A DNA stretch of 64,000 bases from NCBI GenBank assembly GCA_038230275.1, contig JBBRNO010000011.1, positions 30,434 to 94,433 of the forward strand, read 5' to 3'. The DNA is from JANXXV01 sp038230275 (GTDB lineage: Bacteria > Acidobacteriota > Terriglobia > Bryobacterales > Bryobacteraceae). This document shows, in pieces, positions 25,804 to 34,574 of the stretch; within the stretch, counting starts at the first letter, position 1, and every line of letters starts with the position of its first letter. The notes below the pieces were generated by a model. It saw nothing but the letters and a program-made list of their open reading frames with translations. It searched no databases and had not been told where the DNA came from. The position numbers were made by a program, and so were the translations under genes.

Positions 25804-28107
25804 CTAAGTGACCTTCAGAAGCAGCGCGCGAATCTTTTGTTCCTCATCCTTGCCCGGCTGCTTCCGCAACGCCGCTTCGAGTTCCTTCTTCGCCGCAGGC
25901 TTGTCGCCCTTCTGCGCTAGCGCCAAAGCAAGGTGATAGTGGAAAGTGGAACGGTCCGGTTCCACGCGAATGAGTTCCTTGAAGATGGTAATTGCCGGAT
26001 CGCTGAGGTTCTTCTTGATATAAATCCAGCCCAGCGTATCGGCGACATTGGAATCCTGCGGCAGCTTCTGCCTGGCACGCTGCGCCATGGTGAGAGCCTG
26101 GTCGAGATCGGCGCCGGACTCAGCCAGCATATAGGCCAGGTTGTTGAGCGCGATGGGATGGTCGGGTTGAATCTTCAGGATCTGTTCATAGAGTGGCCGC
26201 GCCTTGTCTTTCTGTCCGGAACTATCGGCCATGAGCGCCAATTCGATAAACGGCACCACGTTGTTCGGAGCCAGATCTTTTGCTTTAGTAAAGCTGGCCG
26301 CGGCGCTAACAATGTCGCCGGTGCGACGCTGTGTTTCACCGAGCCGGATCCAGACATCGGCGGAGCGCGGGAATTTATCCAGAGCTTTCTTGTAGTTCTC
26401 CATCGCCTCCGGATACTTCTGGGCGCGAACTGCGATGTTTCCGATCGCGACGATGTAATCCACACGGTCCGGGGCTTTGGCCACTTCGTCCTTCAACAAC
26501 TTCATGGCCTGATCGTATTGACCCTGCACGGTGAAGGTTTCAGTGAGGCCCATCAGCGCGCGCGGGTCCTTTGTCTCGGCGTACATCTTGCGGAAGGATT
26601 CTTCGCAGGCTTTGTAATTCTTTTCCGAAAGATCGAGCGCCGCCGTTTGCAGTTTCGCTTCCCAAATATTGGGGTTCTTGGCGGTGAAGTCAACCAGTTC
26701 GGTGCGGGCCTGCTTCGCCTCGCCCATGCCGATCAGGGCGCGGGTGCGCAATAGCTTGCCCTGAATGTTGGCGGGATCATAGGCCAGAATCTCACTGGCC
26801 ATCTGCACTACCTTGCCGTATTCCTGATTCTGCTGCAGCAACTGCGCCAGGGCGATCCGCGGCAACAGGTAATCGGGCCGTAGCTTCAGCGATTCCTCGA
26901 ACTGAATCTTGGCCTGCTGAATATTGCCTTTGGCCAAATGGGCGCGGCCCAGATTGAAGCGGACCACCGGGTTATCCGGCAACCGGCTGACCACGGTTTG
27001 CAAATCGTTGATGGCCGATTGCAGTTGTTCCTTGGAACCAGTCATCATCTGGAGCGAGGCGCGGATAGCAAGTGCCTCGTCGTCCTTTGGATCTTCCTTC
27101 AAAATCGTATTGAGAATCTCGGTGGCTTGTTGCTTCCGGTCCTGCAAGACAAGGGTTTCAATAATTCGCTTCTGAAACATGTGCTTGTCTTTATCATTTT
27201 GCTTGGCGCCCTTTTCATACTGCTGCATGGCCAGATCGAGATCCTTGATGCGCAGATAGAAGTCGCCCACCAGAATAGGAGCGTTCGGGAAGTCCTTGGT
27301 GTTGCTCGAAAGCCGATCAAGGGTAGCGAGCATTTCAGGCCGCTGTTTCTGCGAGTAATAATGCGCAGCCAATTGTAAGTAGTTGTCGGCCACTTTAGGA
27401 TTGTTGTCGATCTTCGACTTCATGATGCGCTCGGCATCGGCGAGACGATTGGTGCGGATGTATTCAAGGAACAGCGCATCGTAGATGCTGCCGACGTGCG
27501 GATCCTTCTTCAACATGTCGTAGCCGAGCTTTTCGGCTTCGGCACCGCGCCCGTCGGCGCACAAAGTCTGAATGTAGACAAGCATCAAATCTGATTGCAG
27601 AGGCTTGATGGCATTGGCTTTTTGAAAGAAGTTGATGGCGTCCTTCGACTTGGATTCGGTGAGTGCGATATAGCCGCTGACGCGCTGGAATTCGTAGGAT
27701 TCCGGGTGTTTCTTCGCCAGTTTATCGCGCAGGCCCTGCAGTTCAGTGACGTAGGCCTTGGGGCGGGCCGCGGTTCCCAGATACGCATTCAAGTAAATGT
27801 TGATAAGACGGGTGTAGGCGTCAATGTTATCGGGTTGCAGTTCCACCGCACGCTGCAGATCACGGGCGGCCTCTCCGAAGCGGCTCATCTTGACTTCAGC
27901 CAGGGCAGAGCGGTAGTAGGCCTCTCCATAACGCATATCCTTGCGGAGTGCGTTCTTGTACATGATCAACGCTTCTTTATACTTGCCCTTATCGAAGTAG
28001 CGATTGCCGCGATCAACATATTTCTTCTTTGCAACGTTGGGATCGGTGTTACACGCTACGGTGAAACACAGGACCAACAGCAAAGAAGCAAGAAAACGGT
28101 TCATCAT
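25804..28107 (-). CDS. TPR-repeat lipoprotein, PrsT-like
   Basis: This 767-aa protein has a lipoprotein signal (LASLLLVLCFTVAC, acylated Cys at about 19) and then TPR units through to the C-terminus, such as RGNRYFDKGKYKEALIMYKN, LQRAVELQPDNIDAYTR and LNNLAYMLAESGADLDQALT. Layout and neighbours resemble PrsT, the TPR lipoprotein of PEP-CTERM/exosortase-type exopolysaccharide systems. It probably acts as a periplasmic scaffold. It lies between the TolC-family gene (164 bases upstream) and the CPBP gene (10 bases downstream). No exosortase is visible here. Confidence 0.85.
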   Translation of the reverse strand: MMNRFLASLLLVLCFTVACNTDPNVAKKKYVDRGNRYFDKGKYKEALIMYKNALRKDMRYGEAYYRSALAEVKMSRFGEAARDLQRAVELQPDNIDAYTRLINIYLNAYLGTAARPKAYVTELQGLRDKLAKKHPESYEFQRVSGYIALTESKSKDAINFFQKANAIKPLQSDLMLVYIQTLCADGRGAEAEKLGYDMLKKDPHVGSIYDALFLEYIRTNRLADAERIMKSKIDNNPKVADNYLQLAAHYYSQKQRPEMLATLDRLSSNTKDFPNAPILVGDFYLRIKDLDLAMQQYEKGAKQNDKDKHMFQKRIIETLVLQDRKQQATEILNTILKEDPKDDEALAIRASLQMMTGSKEQLQSAINDLQTVVSRLPDNPVVRFNLGRAHLAKGNIQQAKIQFEESLKLRPDYLLPRIALAQLLQQNQEYGKVVQMASEILAYDPANIQGKLLRTRALIGMGEAKQARTELVDFTAKNPNIWEAKLQTAALDLSEKNYKACEESFRKMYAETKDPRALMGLTETFTVQGQYDQAMKLLKDEVAKAPDRVDYIVAIGNIAVRAQKYPEAMENYKKALDKFPRSADVWIRLGETQRRTGDIVSAAASFTKAKDLAPNNVVPFIELALMADSSGQKDKARPLYEQILKIQPDHPIALNNLAYMLAESGADLDQALTMAQRARQKLPQDSNVADTLGWIYIKKNLSDPAITIFKELIRVEPDRSTFHYHLALALAQKGDKPAAKKELEAALRKQPGKDEEQKIRALLLKVT

Positions 28108-28271
28108 AAAATCACTCGTGTGGCCAACAATACACTAGACCACAAATCTCCCATGGGTGCAATCAGATATCCCCTCTGGCCGACCGCGATAACTGGAAGG
28201 GCGGCGCCTGTCTTTTTCGCTCTATTCTCGCTGTGTTCTCTATAATGATACCCGCTTCGATGCTACGCCGG

Positions 28272-29558
28272 TCACTGCAGGGCCGCCAAAATGGATCCTG
28301 TCTGTTTGAGCAGCGCGAGCTTGGTTTTCTCCAGAATGTTTTGAGAGTCGTAAAAAGCGGTCCACTTTTCGATCTCCGCCACGCGGAGGTCTTCCACTTG
28401 CCGCAGGCTAGCGCGGCCTTCTTCCATTTGGGCTAGCGCGATGGAGATCTGTTTGCGGGTGAGGTCGAGATCCATTTTGGCAATTTCGCGGGCCGACTGA
28501 GCGCGCTTGACGTCCTGGAATCCCCGGCGCGTCTCAACAGTAATGCGGTCCCGGGCGGACTGGACCTGGAGACGCATCTGAGCGATTTCAGCCTCAACTC
28601 GATAGGCTTGGGCGCCGGCGGCCGATCCGGTGAGGACGGGAATTTGAATGGAGATTCCCAACTGCCCGTTGTTGCGCTGGAAACGGCGGAAGAAGTCCTC
28701 ATAATTGTGCCGGGCAAGCAGGGAATACTGCGCGACCAGATCAAATGCCGGGAGGCGGGAAGATTTGAAAGAACGAAGTTCGAAACCCTTGGCTTGCATC
28801 TGAGAGACGAGGCGCTGGACCTCCTTGCTGTTGGCGAGAGCAGTCTCAACGGCAGCAGCTTCCGATGCCGGGTCCAGGCCGGAAGGGCGGTCGCCGTCAA
28901 TGGGGCGCACAACATCGTTCGGTCCGAAGCCGAGAATGAGGGCGAGCGACGATTCGCCGTACGCGGTATCGCTTTCAAGCGCTTCCAGGCGCTGTTTGGC
29001 GCGGGCGACGTGGAAGGCGGCAATCTCGGAATCGATTTCGAGCTGCTTCCCTTCCTCGACTCGGAGGCGGACGGTTTCGGCGACCTTGCGGTAGCTTTCG
29101 ATCTGGCGGCGAGCGACGTCGCGGTCCTGCGTGAGGCGGAGGACATCTAGAAAGAGCGCCGCAGTGCGGTAGGTTGTGTCCTCGCGTTTGGAAGTTTCAT
29201 CAATGGCGACGGTGCGCATATTCTCTTTCGCCTGAGCGATGAGGAAGCGCTGCGACTGATTGTAAAGGCTCATGACGGTTTTGGCCTGGAGAATGGACGG
29301 AACGGCCCCGTCGATGCTCATGGGGTATCCGGTGCTATAGGCGAGACCACTGCCAGCGAAGATCTTGGGGACGAACGGGTCTTTTGCGACGCGAACCGCG
29401 AATTCGGCTTTTTGCTGGTCAATGCGGGCGGCGAGGACTTCGGGATTCTGCTTGAGAGAGAGGTTGACGGCATCGCGCAGGGTAAGAGAGTGAACTTCCG
29501 CATGAAGGCTGGAGAGAAGGGCGAGGAGCAGCAGCGTGGCGCTTTTCATAATCTTCAT
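28272..29558 (-). CDS. TolC-family outer-membrane efflux protein
   Basis: This is about 428 aa. It has a signal peptide (MKSATLLLLALLSSLHA), LTLRDAVNLSLKQNPEVLAAR as the first TolC repeat helix, long coiled-coil helices (VAETVRLRVEEGKQLEIDSE) and a second repeat ending GSILAALQ. The family forms trimeric channels for type I secretion or RND efflux; no inner-membrane partner gene is present. ATG 29558 or 29549 fits the signal peptide; the longer frame to 29948 crosses the fumC start. It is first in the minus-strand group with the PrsT-like gene. Confidence 0.87.
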   Translation of the reverse strand: MKIMKSATLLLLALLSSLHAEVHSLTLRDAVNLSLKQNPEVLAARIDQQKAEFAVRVAKDPFVPKIFAGSGLAYSTGYPMSIDGAVPSILQAKTVMSLYNQSQRFLIAQAKENMRTVAIDETSKREDTTYRTAALFLDVLRLTQDRDVARRQIESYRKVAETVRLRVEEGKQLEIDSEIAAFHVARAKQRLEALESDTAYGESSLALILGFGPNDVVRPIDGDRPSGLDPASEAAAVETALANSKEVQRLVSQMQAKGFELRSFKSSRLPAFDLVAQYSLLARHNYEDFFRRFQRNNGQLGISIQIPVLTGSAAGAQAYRVEAEIAQMRLQVQSARDRITVETRRGFQDVKRAQSAREIAKMDLDLTRKQISIALAQMEEGRASLRQVEDLRVAEIEKWTAFYDSQNILEKTKLALLKQTGSILAALQ

Positions 29559-29568
29559 GGTAGGCCAC

Positions 29569-29684
29569 TTTTGCAGAACAGAACCAATTTGGAGGTGGGG
29601 ATTCGGATGGCGGCGATTTTGCCGGGCAAAGCCAATTTTGACTTTCGGGAACGGTGCAGGGATTTTGCGGAACAGAACGAAATT
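29569..29684. repeat. Two direct 22-bp repeats in the tolC-like/fumC divergent gap
   Basis: TTTTGCAGAACAGAACCAAT starts at 29569 and TTTTGCGGAACAGAACGAAA at 29663. Over 22 bases there are three mismatches, and the spacing is 94 bases. They sit in the 355-base region between two divergent genes and could be binding sites of one regulator. Nothing else was recognised in this gap. Confidence 0.6.
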
Positions 29685-29913
29685 CGAGTTCTGGTGCTGC
29701 TTCGTCGCGAGAACGGTGAGGGCGAGGGCCGGTCCGGTGGTGAATCGCACGTCTTTCCTGGTTCGATCTTTCATGGCCCGATTATGTGCAGAGCCAGGCG
29801 TGGCGAACCCCAGGATTGGCAGTAAGAGATTGAATCTGTTGTGTCGATTTCTAAAACAAGCTGGGAACGATTGCCGGCGGCGACGACGCACTACTATTGG
29901 TTGAGGTTTTCGT

Positions 29914-31272
29914 ATGGCCACGTCCTTCAGAATCGAGCACGACAGCATGGGAGAGATGCAAGTCCCGCTGGATGCGCTTTACGGCGCGCAGACGCAGCGG
30001 GCGGTTGAGAATTTTCCGATCAGCAGCCAACGTTTGCAACGGCCATTCATTCGAGCCATGGGCCTGATTAAGGCGGCGGCCGCGCGCGCCAACGCCGAGC
30101 TTGGCTATGTGGATGCGGAGGTGGCGCAGCGGATTTACGTGGCTGCGGAGCGCGTAGCGGCCGGAGAATTCGACGAACAATTCGTAGTCGATGTGTTTCA
30201 AACAGGAAGCGGAACATCGACGAACATGAACGCCAATGAAGTGATCGCGCACCTCTCCGGCACGCATCCCAACGATGATGTGAATCACGGCCAATCGAGC
30301 AATGACGTAATCCCGTCGGCCATGCACGTTGCGGCGGCAGAGCAGCTTCATCACGAGTTGCTTCCGGCCATGCAGGGATTGCACGATGCGCTGCGAGTAA
30401 AGTCAGGGGAATTTTCGGACGTTATCAAGATTGGCCGAACCCATTTACAAGACGCGGTCCCGATGCGGCTGGGTCAGGAGTTCAGCGGTTATGCGGCGCA
30501 AGTTCGAGCGGCAATGGAACGGATTGCCGCCGCGCTGCCTGGCATCTACGAGTTGCCGCTTGGCGGGACCGCGGTTGGCACCGGACTAAACGCTCCACCA
30601 TCCTTTGCGTTGAAGACGATTGAGCTGCTCAAAGCGAAGACGGAACTACCCTTCGCCGAGGCGGCCAATCACTTTGAAGCGCAGGCTTCCAAGGATGCCG
30701 TTTGTTTCTTGAGCGGCGCATTAAAGTCGTATGCCGCTGGGTTGACAAAGATCGCGAACGATATTCGCTGGTTGGGTTCCGGGCCACGCTGCGGGTTGGG
30801 CGAACTGAAACTTCCCGCCACGCAGCCTGGATCGAGCATCATGCCGGGCAAGGTAAATCCGGTGATAGCCGAGAGTGTATTGATGGCCTGCGCGCAGGTG
30901 ATCGGATACGATGCGGCCATCACTTGGTCTGCGGCCGCGGGAAACTTCGAACTGAACGTGATGATGCCGGTGATGGCATACGATCTGCTGGAATCCATTC
31001 ATTTGCTGGCTACGGTATCCAGAAACTTCGACTTGCGCTGTATACGGGGTTTGGCCGCTGATGCAACCCGGGCTTCCTCTTACGTTGAAGAATCGCTTGC
31101 GATGGCAACCGCGCTGGCACCGGTGATTGGGTATGAGAGGGCGGCGGAGTTGGCCAAAGAGGCGTATGAAACTGGACGGACGATCCGCGAGGTGGCTGCC
31201 GCGAAGAGCGGGCTGACTCCGCGGCGGATTACGGAGTTGCTGGATCCGGAAACTCAGGCCGGAGATCGGTAA
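29914..31272 (+). CDS. fumC: Class II fumarate hydratase
   Basis: This 452-aa protein interconverts fumarate and malate in the TCA cycle. It begins with DSMGEMQVPLDALYGAQTQRA, has TGSGTSTNMNANEV, the catalytic-histidine region KIGRTHLQDAVPM and the fumarase/aspartase signature GSSIMPGKVNP. Length and motifs fit the iron-free class II tetramer. ATG 29914 is 14 bases after GGTTGAGG. It stands alone; a stem-loop follows its stop. Confidence 0.93.
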   Translation: MATSFRIEHDSMGEMQVPLDALYGAQTQRAVENFPISSQRLQRPFIRAMGLIKAAAARANAELGYVDAEVAQRIYVAAERVAAGEFDEQFVVDVFQTGSGTSTNMNANEVIAHLSGTHPNDDVNHGQSSNDVIPSAMHVAAAEQLHHELLPAMQGLHDALRVKSGEFSDVIKIGRTHLQDAVPMRLGQEFSGYAAQVRAAMERIAAALPGIYELPLGGTAVGTGLNAPPSFALKTIELLKAKTELPFAEAANHFEAQASKDAVCFLSGALKSYAAGLTKIANDIRWLGSGPRCGLGELKLPATQPGSSIMPGKVNPVIAESVLMACAQVIGYDAAITWSAAAGNFELNVMMPVMAYDLLESIHLLATVSRNFDLRCIRGLAADATRASSYVEESLAMATALAPVIGYERAAELAKEAYETGRTIREVAAAKSGLTPRRITELLDPETQAGDR

Positions 31273-31282
31273 GGTGTGATTA

Positions 31283-31306
31283 TTGAGAGTGCGGCTGCAT
31301 TCTCAA
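31283..31306 (+). terminator. Stem-loop after fumC, possible terminator
   Basis: TTGAGAGTGC (31283-31292) pairs with GCATTCTCAA (31297-31306): ten pairs including one G-U, with a GGCT loop, eleven bases after the stop. No T-run follows, so it may protect or end the transcript by another route. Confidence 0.4.
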
Positions 31307-31335
31307 CCGCTTCCTTACGGTCGCGGCTCTGTAGC

Positions 31336-31365
31336 GTAGCAATCGTGTAGGTAGCAATCGTGTAT
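31336..31365. repeat. 15-bp tandem duplication between fumC and the tannase-family gene
   Basis: GTAGCAATCGTGTAG (31336-31350) is followed at once by GTAGCAATCGTGTAT (31351-31365), with only the last base different. A partial copy (GTAGC, 31331-31335) precedes it. No gene or promoter is obvious around it. Confidence 0.85.
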
Positions 31366-31499
31366 GTCTCGAGAAGTGCGCTCGAAGTGAGGTGGTATTT
31401 CAAGACGGCGCGGTAGCATCCGCGGTGGGGCGCGGATCCCGGAGTTCGATGTGGGCCTGGCCCTAACCGCCGGGTGCCGGAACGCAGTAATCTGTCAGC

Positions 31500-32930
31500 A
31501 TGCGCCTGCTTCTCTTACTCGCCTTCCCGCTGTTCGCCCAGACGCCTTGTGCCGACATGGCGCGCCTGCGCGACGTCACCGCCGCCACGCAAACCGCAAC
31601 GCACTGCCGGGTTTCCATCACTCTCCGGCCGTCGGCCGATTCTGAAATGAAGTCCGAAGTCTGGCTGCCGGCAGCCTCCCAGTGGAATAGCAAATTCCTG
31701 ATGGAAGGCGGAGGCGGTTTCGTCGGCAGCGTCAACATAGGCGGAATGACGAACGCCGTTCGCGAGGGTTATGCCAGTGCGTCCACCGACACCGGTCACG
31801 CGGGCGGCAGCGGCAGTTTTGCACTCGGCCATCCCGAGAAGGTTGTCGACTTCGCCTACCGCGCCATTCACGAAACCGCCGTCGAGGCCAAAGCGCTGAT
31901 AGCGGCCTATTATGGACGCGGCCCGCGCCTGTCCTATTGGGAGGGCTGTTCAACCGGTGGACGGCAAGGGCTGATGTCCGCGCAGCGTTACCCGGAGGAC
32001 TTCGATGGCATCATCGCCGGCGCGCCAGCTAACAATCAGATCTACCTCTGCGCATGGCGAATGCAGCTGTTGATGACCTCGCTCAAGTCACCACAACACG
32101 CGCTGCGTCCCGAAAAACTAAAACTCCTCAACGACGCAGTCCTCGAGAAATGTGACGGGAATGACGGCGTGAAAGATCGCCTCATCGAAGACCCACGCAA
32201 ATGCGACTTCGACCCAAGCGTCCTCAAGTGCAACGGCCCCGAAAGCGCAAGTTGCCTCACCCCAGAGCAACTGGAAACTGTCAACGCCGCCTACACCGAC
32301 ACACGGAAATCCAGCGGTGAACTGCTCTACCCGCGCCTGCCCTTCGGTGGCGAACTCGGCTGGCGCGTCCCGGCCGGCGCCACCGAACCGGGCGGCATGG
32401 ACATCGACATGTTCCGTTACATCGCCAATCAAAACCCCGCCTGGGACTGGCGCGCCTTCGACCTGGAAAAGGACATCGAACGAGCACTCCTCCACGGGAA
32501 AGAAATCCACGCCGTCAACCCCGATTTGGTCAAATTCAAAGCGCGTGGGGGCAAGCTGCTGATCTATCACGGTTGGAGCGACGGAGGTTCCGGCGGCGCG
32601 ATCTCCGCGTTTAATACCATCTCTTATTACGAGTCTGTCCTGAAACACATGGGTCCGAATCAAGACAACTGGCTTCGTCTTTTCATGGTCCCCGGCATGA
32701 CCCATTGCGGCGGCGGCACCGGCCCCGATCAGTTCAACAGCCTAGCCGCGCTGGAACGCTGGCGCGAACAGAACGAACCTCCCAAGTCCATCACCGCGGC
32801 TAGAGTCAACGAACGCGGCCGCATCGACATGACCCGCCCGCTTTGCCCATTCCCGCAACAAGCTGTCTATAGAGGAACCGGCAGTACCAACGACGCCGCG
32901 AACTACAGCTGCAAGGCAAAGGGAAATTGA
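31500..32930 (+). CDS. Tannase/feruloyl-esterase family alpha/beta hydrolase
   Basis: This 476-aa exported protein has a short signal peptide (MRLLLLLAFPLFA). The nucleophile motif GCSTGGRQG lies near residue 150, the acid in YHGWSDGG near 360 and the catalytic His in GMTHCGGG near 400. The Cys beside Ser and the Cys beside His form the CS-D-HC disulfide-linked triad of the tannase family. The Cys-rich lid (CDGNDGVKD with later CDFD, CNG, SCLT) matches the family's calcium-binding insertion. It probably hydrolyses plant phenolic or other esters outside the cytoplasm. No strong ribosome site is seen at ATG 31500. Confidence 0.9.
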   Translation: MRLLLLLAFPLFAQTPCADMARLRDVTAATQTATHCRVSITLRPSADSEMKSEVWLPAASQWNSKFLMEGGGGFVGSVNIGGMTNAVREGYASASTDTGHAGGSGSFALGHPEKVVDFAYRAIHETAVEAKALIAAYYGRGPRLSYWEGCSTGGRQGLMSAQRYPEDFDGIIAGAPANNQIYLCAWRMQLLMTSLKSPQHALRPEKLKLLNDAVLEKCDGNDGVKDRLIEDPRKCDFDPSVLKCNGPESASCLTPEQLETVNAAYTDTRKSSGELLYPRLPFGGELGWRVPAGATEPGGMDIDMFRYIANQNPAWDWRAFDLEKDIERALLHGKEIHAVNPDLVKFKARGGKLLIYHGWSDGGSGGAISAFNTISYYESVLKHMGPNQDNWLRLFMVPGMTHCGGGTGPDQFNSLAALERWREQNEPPKSITAARVNERGRIDMTRPLCPFPQQAVYRGTGSTNDAANYSCKAKGN

Positions 32931-32968
32931 CCCACCCAGGCGAATAAAGACGTTTCGGCGTATTCCGG

Positions 32969-33445
32969 TCAGCCTCGCCGGGCTGCCTCGATGGCGGCGA
33001 CGTCGATCTTCCTCATCGTCATCATCGCCGCGAACGCTCGCTTTGCTTCATCGCCACCCGCCGCAAGCGCATCGGTTAGCGTGCGCGGGGTGATCTGCCA
33101 GGAGAGGCCCCAGCGGTCTTTGCACCAACCGCACGCGCTTTCCGCGCCGCCATTGCCGACGATCGCGTTCCAGTAACGGTCCGTCTCTTCCTGATTCTCC
33201 GTCGCGATCTGGAAGGAAAAGGCCTCGGTGTGCTTGAACGCCGGGCCACCGTTAAGACCGAGACAGGGAATGCCCAGGACGGTAAACTCCACCGTCAGCA
33301 CGTTGTTCTTCTTGCCGCCCGGATAGTCACCGGGAGCCTGGTGAACGGCGGTTACTTTACTGTCCGGAAAGGTGTCGGCGTAGAAGCGAGCCGCCTCATG
33401 CGCGTCTTTGTCGAACCAGATGCAGATGGTGTTCTTTGGCTTCAT
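32969..33445 (-). CDS. VOC-family protein (PhnB/3-demethylubiquinone methyltransferase-like domain)
   Basis: This 158-aa protein shows the PhnB-like glyoxalase/VOC fold: NTICIWFDKDAHEAARFYAD, FTVLGIPCLGLNGGP with KHTEAFSFQI, and a C-terminal DRWGLSWQITPRTL. Despite the family name such proteins are not methyltransferases, and their substrates are mostly unknown. AAGGAG lies about nine bases before ATG 33445, in a leader that contains a 16-bp tandem repeat. It converges with the tannase-family gene. Confidence 0.85.
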   Translation of the reverse strand: MKPKNTICIWFDKDAHEAARFYADTFPDSKVTAVHQAPGDYPGGKKNNVLTVEFTVLGIPCLGLNGGPAFKHTEAFSFQIATENQEETDRYWNAIVGNGGAESACGWCKDRWGLSWQITPRTLTDALAAGGDEAKRAFAAMMTMRKIDVAAIEAARRG

Positions 33446-33457
33446 GTTCGTGTGCTC

Positions 33458-33489
33458 CTTGTGCTCAATCAGGCTTGTGCTCGATCAGG
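33458..33489. repeat. 16-bp tandem duplication in the VOC gene leader
   Basis: CTTGTGCTCAATCAGG (33458-33473) and CTTGTGCTCGATCAGG (33474-33489) differ at one base. On the minus strand they lie just upstream of the AAGGAG ribosome site of the VOC gene. The rest of the 307-base gap to 33752 holds no recognised gene; a 44-codon minus-strand ORF there (near 33600) has no support. Confidence 0.85.
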
Positions 33490-33752
33490 GCGAAGAACGG
33501 GGTCTTTTCGGCGGTCCGTATCAGTGACCCTCCAGTTCATCCGCTGCTCTGGTGCGGCCGGCGTCTCAAATTGGCCGCCACCGAGCCTGCCTTTCTGAAT
33601 CATATCGCTGGCGGGGATCGACTTCGAGCATTAGCATCCCACGTCCCTCAAATACTCGGGAGATGCAGTATTCCGAATCTCGATGGTCCGGATGATCACG
33701 GTATTCCTCGCTTGCCCCGGCGACGTTGACGCACTAGTCCATACTGAAGGGA

Positions 33753-34574
33753 ATGATAGTTGAAATTGAAGGTGTACAACTCCATCTGGCGCATCCCGAT
33801 GAATTGCCCATCCGCTGGGTGGGGCAGGAAGAAGTCATGCGCCAGTTGCTGGCTGCGTGGCTGATTGTCGATCCGCTGGATGTTCCGATGAATCCGCGTT
33901 TGCTGGGGAAGCCCGGCGTCGGAAAGACCACGATGGCGTATGCGGCGGGCAAGCGGATCGGCCATGAGGTCTACATTCTACAAGCCACGGTGGACACTCG
34001 TCCGGAAGACCTGCTAATCACTCCGGTGCTGGAAGGCGAAGGCAAGCTGCGCTACGTCGCGTCGCCTCTGGTAACGGCTATGATTCGCGGTGGTGTCGCG
34101 ATTCTGGATGAAGGGAACCGCATGAGCGAGAAGAGCTGGGCCAGTCTGGCGCCGCTTCTCGATACGCGGCGATACGTGGAGTCGATTGTCGCCGGCATCA
34201 AGATACATGCCCATCCGGAGTTCCGTTTGGTGGCCACAATGAACGACGACGCGTCCACTTTCGATCTGCCGGAATACATCCATTCCCGATTGCAGCCGCA
34301 GATCATGATCGATTTCCCGGAGCGCGAAGAAGAGTACCTGATCCTCAAGACGAACCTGCCTTTTGGCGACGAAGAAGTTCTGCAATACGTCACCGATTTT
34401 CTGCAACAGGCGCACTCGGCCGACGAACGGTATACCGTGCGCGATGGAATCAATGTGGCCCGATTCACCATGAAACTGCAGGCGGGCGGGCACGCGGGTC
34501 AAAAGGAAGCGCTCCAAATCGCCATCCAGCAGACGCTCGGCGACGAGGCCGCACGCTATGTCCGGCGGGTTTGA
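33753..34574 (+). CDS. MoxR/dynein-type AAA+ ATPase
   Basis: This 273-aa single-domain AAA+ protein has Walker A GKPGVGKT (residues 52-59), Walker B with GGVAILDEGNRMSEKSW near residue 112, sensor-1 VATMND near 165, and the helix-2-type insert region of the MoxR/AAA_5 group. Such ATPases usually remodel partners carrying VWA domains; here no VWA gene is adjacent. It ends inside the start of the next gene (17-base overlap, 34558-34574), so the two are almost certainly translated together and probably form one complex. The likely start is ATG 33753. Confidence 0.85.
   Translation: MIVEIEGVQLHLAHPDELPIRWVGQEEVMRQLLAAWLIVDPLDVPMNPRLLGKPGVGKTTMAYAAGKRIGHEVYILQATVDTRPEDLLITPVLEGEGKLRYVASPLVTAMIRGGVAILDEGNRMSEKSWASLAPLLDTRRYVESIVAGIKIHAHPEFRLVATMNDDASTFDLPEYIHSRLQPQIMIDFPEREEEYLILKTNLPFGDEEVLQYVTDFLQQAHSADERYTVRDGINVARFTMKLQAGGHAGQKEALQIAIQQTLGDEAARYVRRV

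Noticed and set aside
25933..26754. 273-codon plus-strand ORF opposite the TPR lipoprotein
   Set aside because: Antisense shadow; TPR motifs on the minus strand are unambiguous.
31273..31499. tRNA or small RNA in the fumC downstream gap
   Set aside because: The only structure is one ten-pair hairpin; no cloverleaf or conserved T-loop was found.
33470..33602. 44-codon minus-strand ORF upstream of the VOC gene
   Set aside because: No family, no ribosome site and it runs through a tandem repeat.
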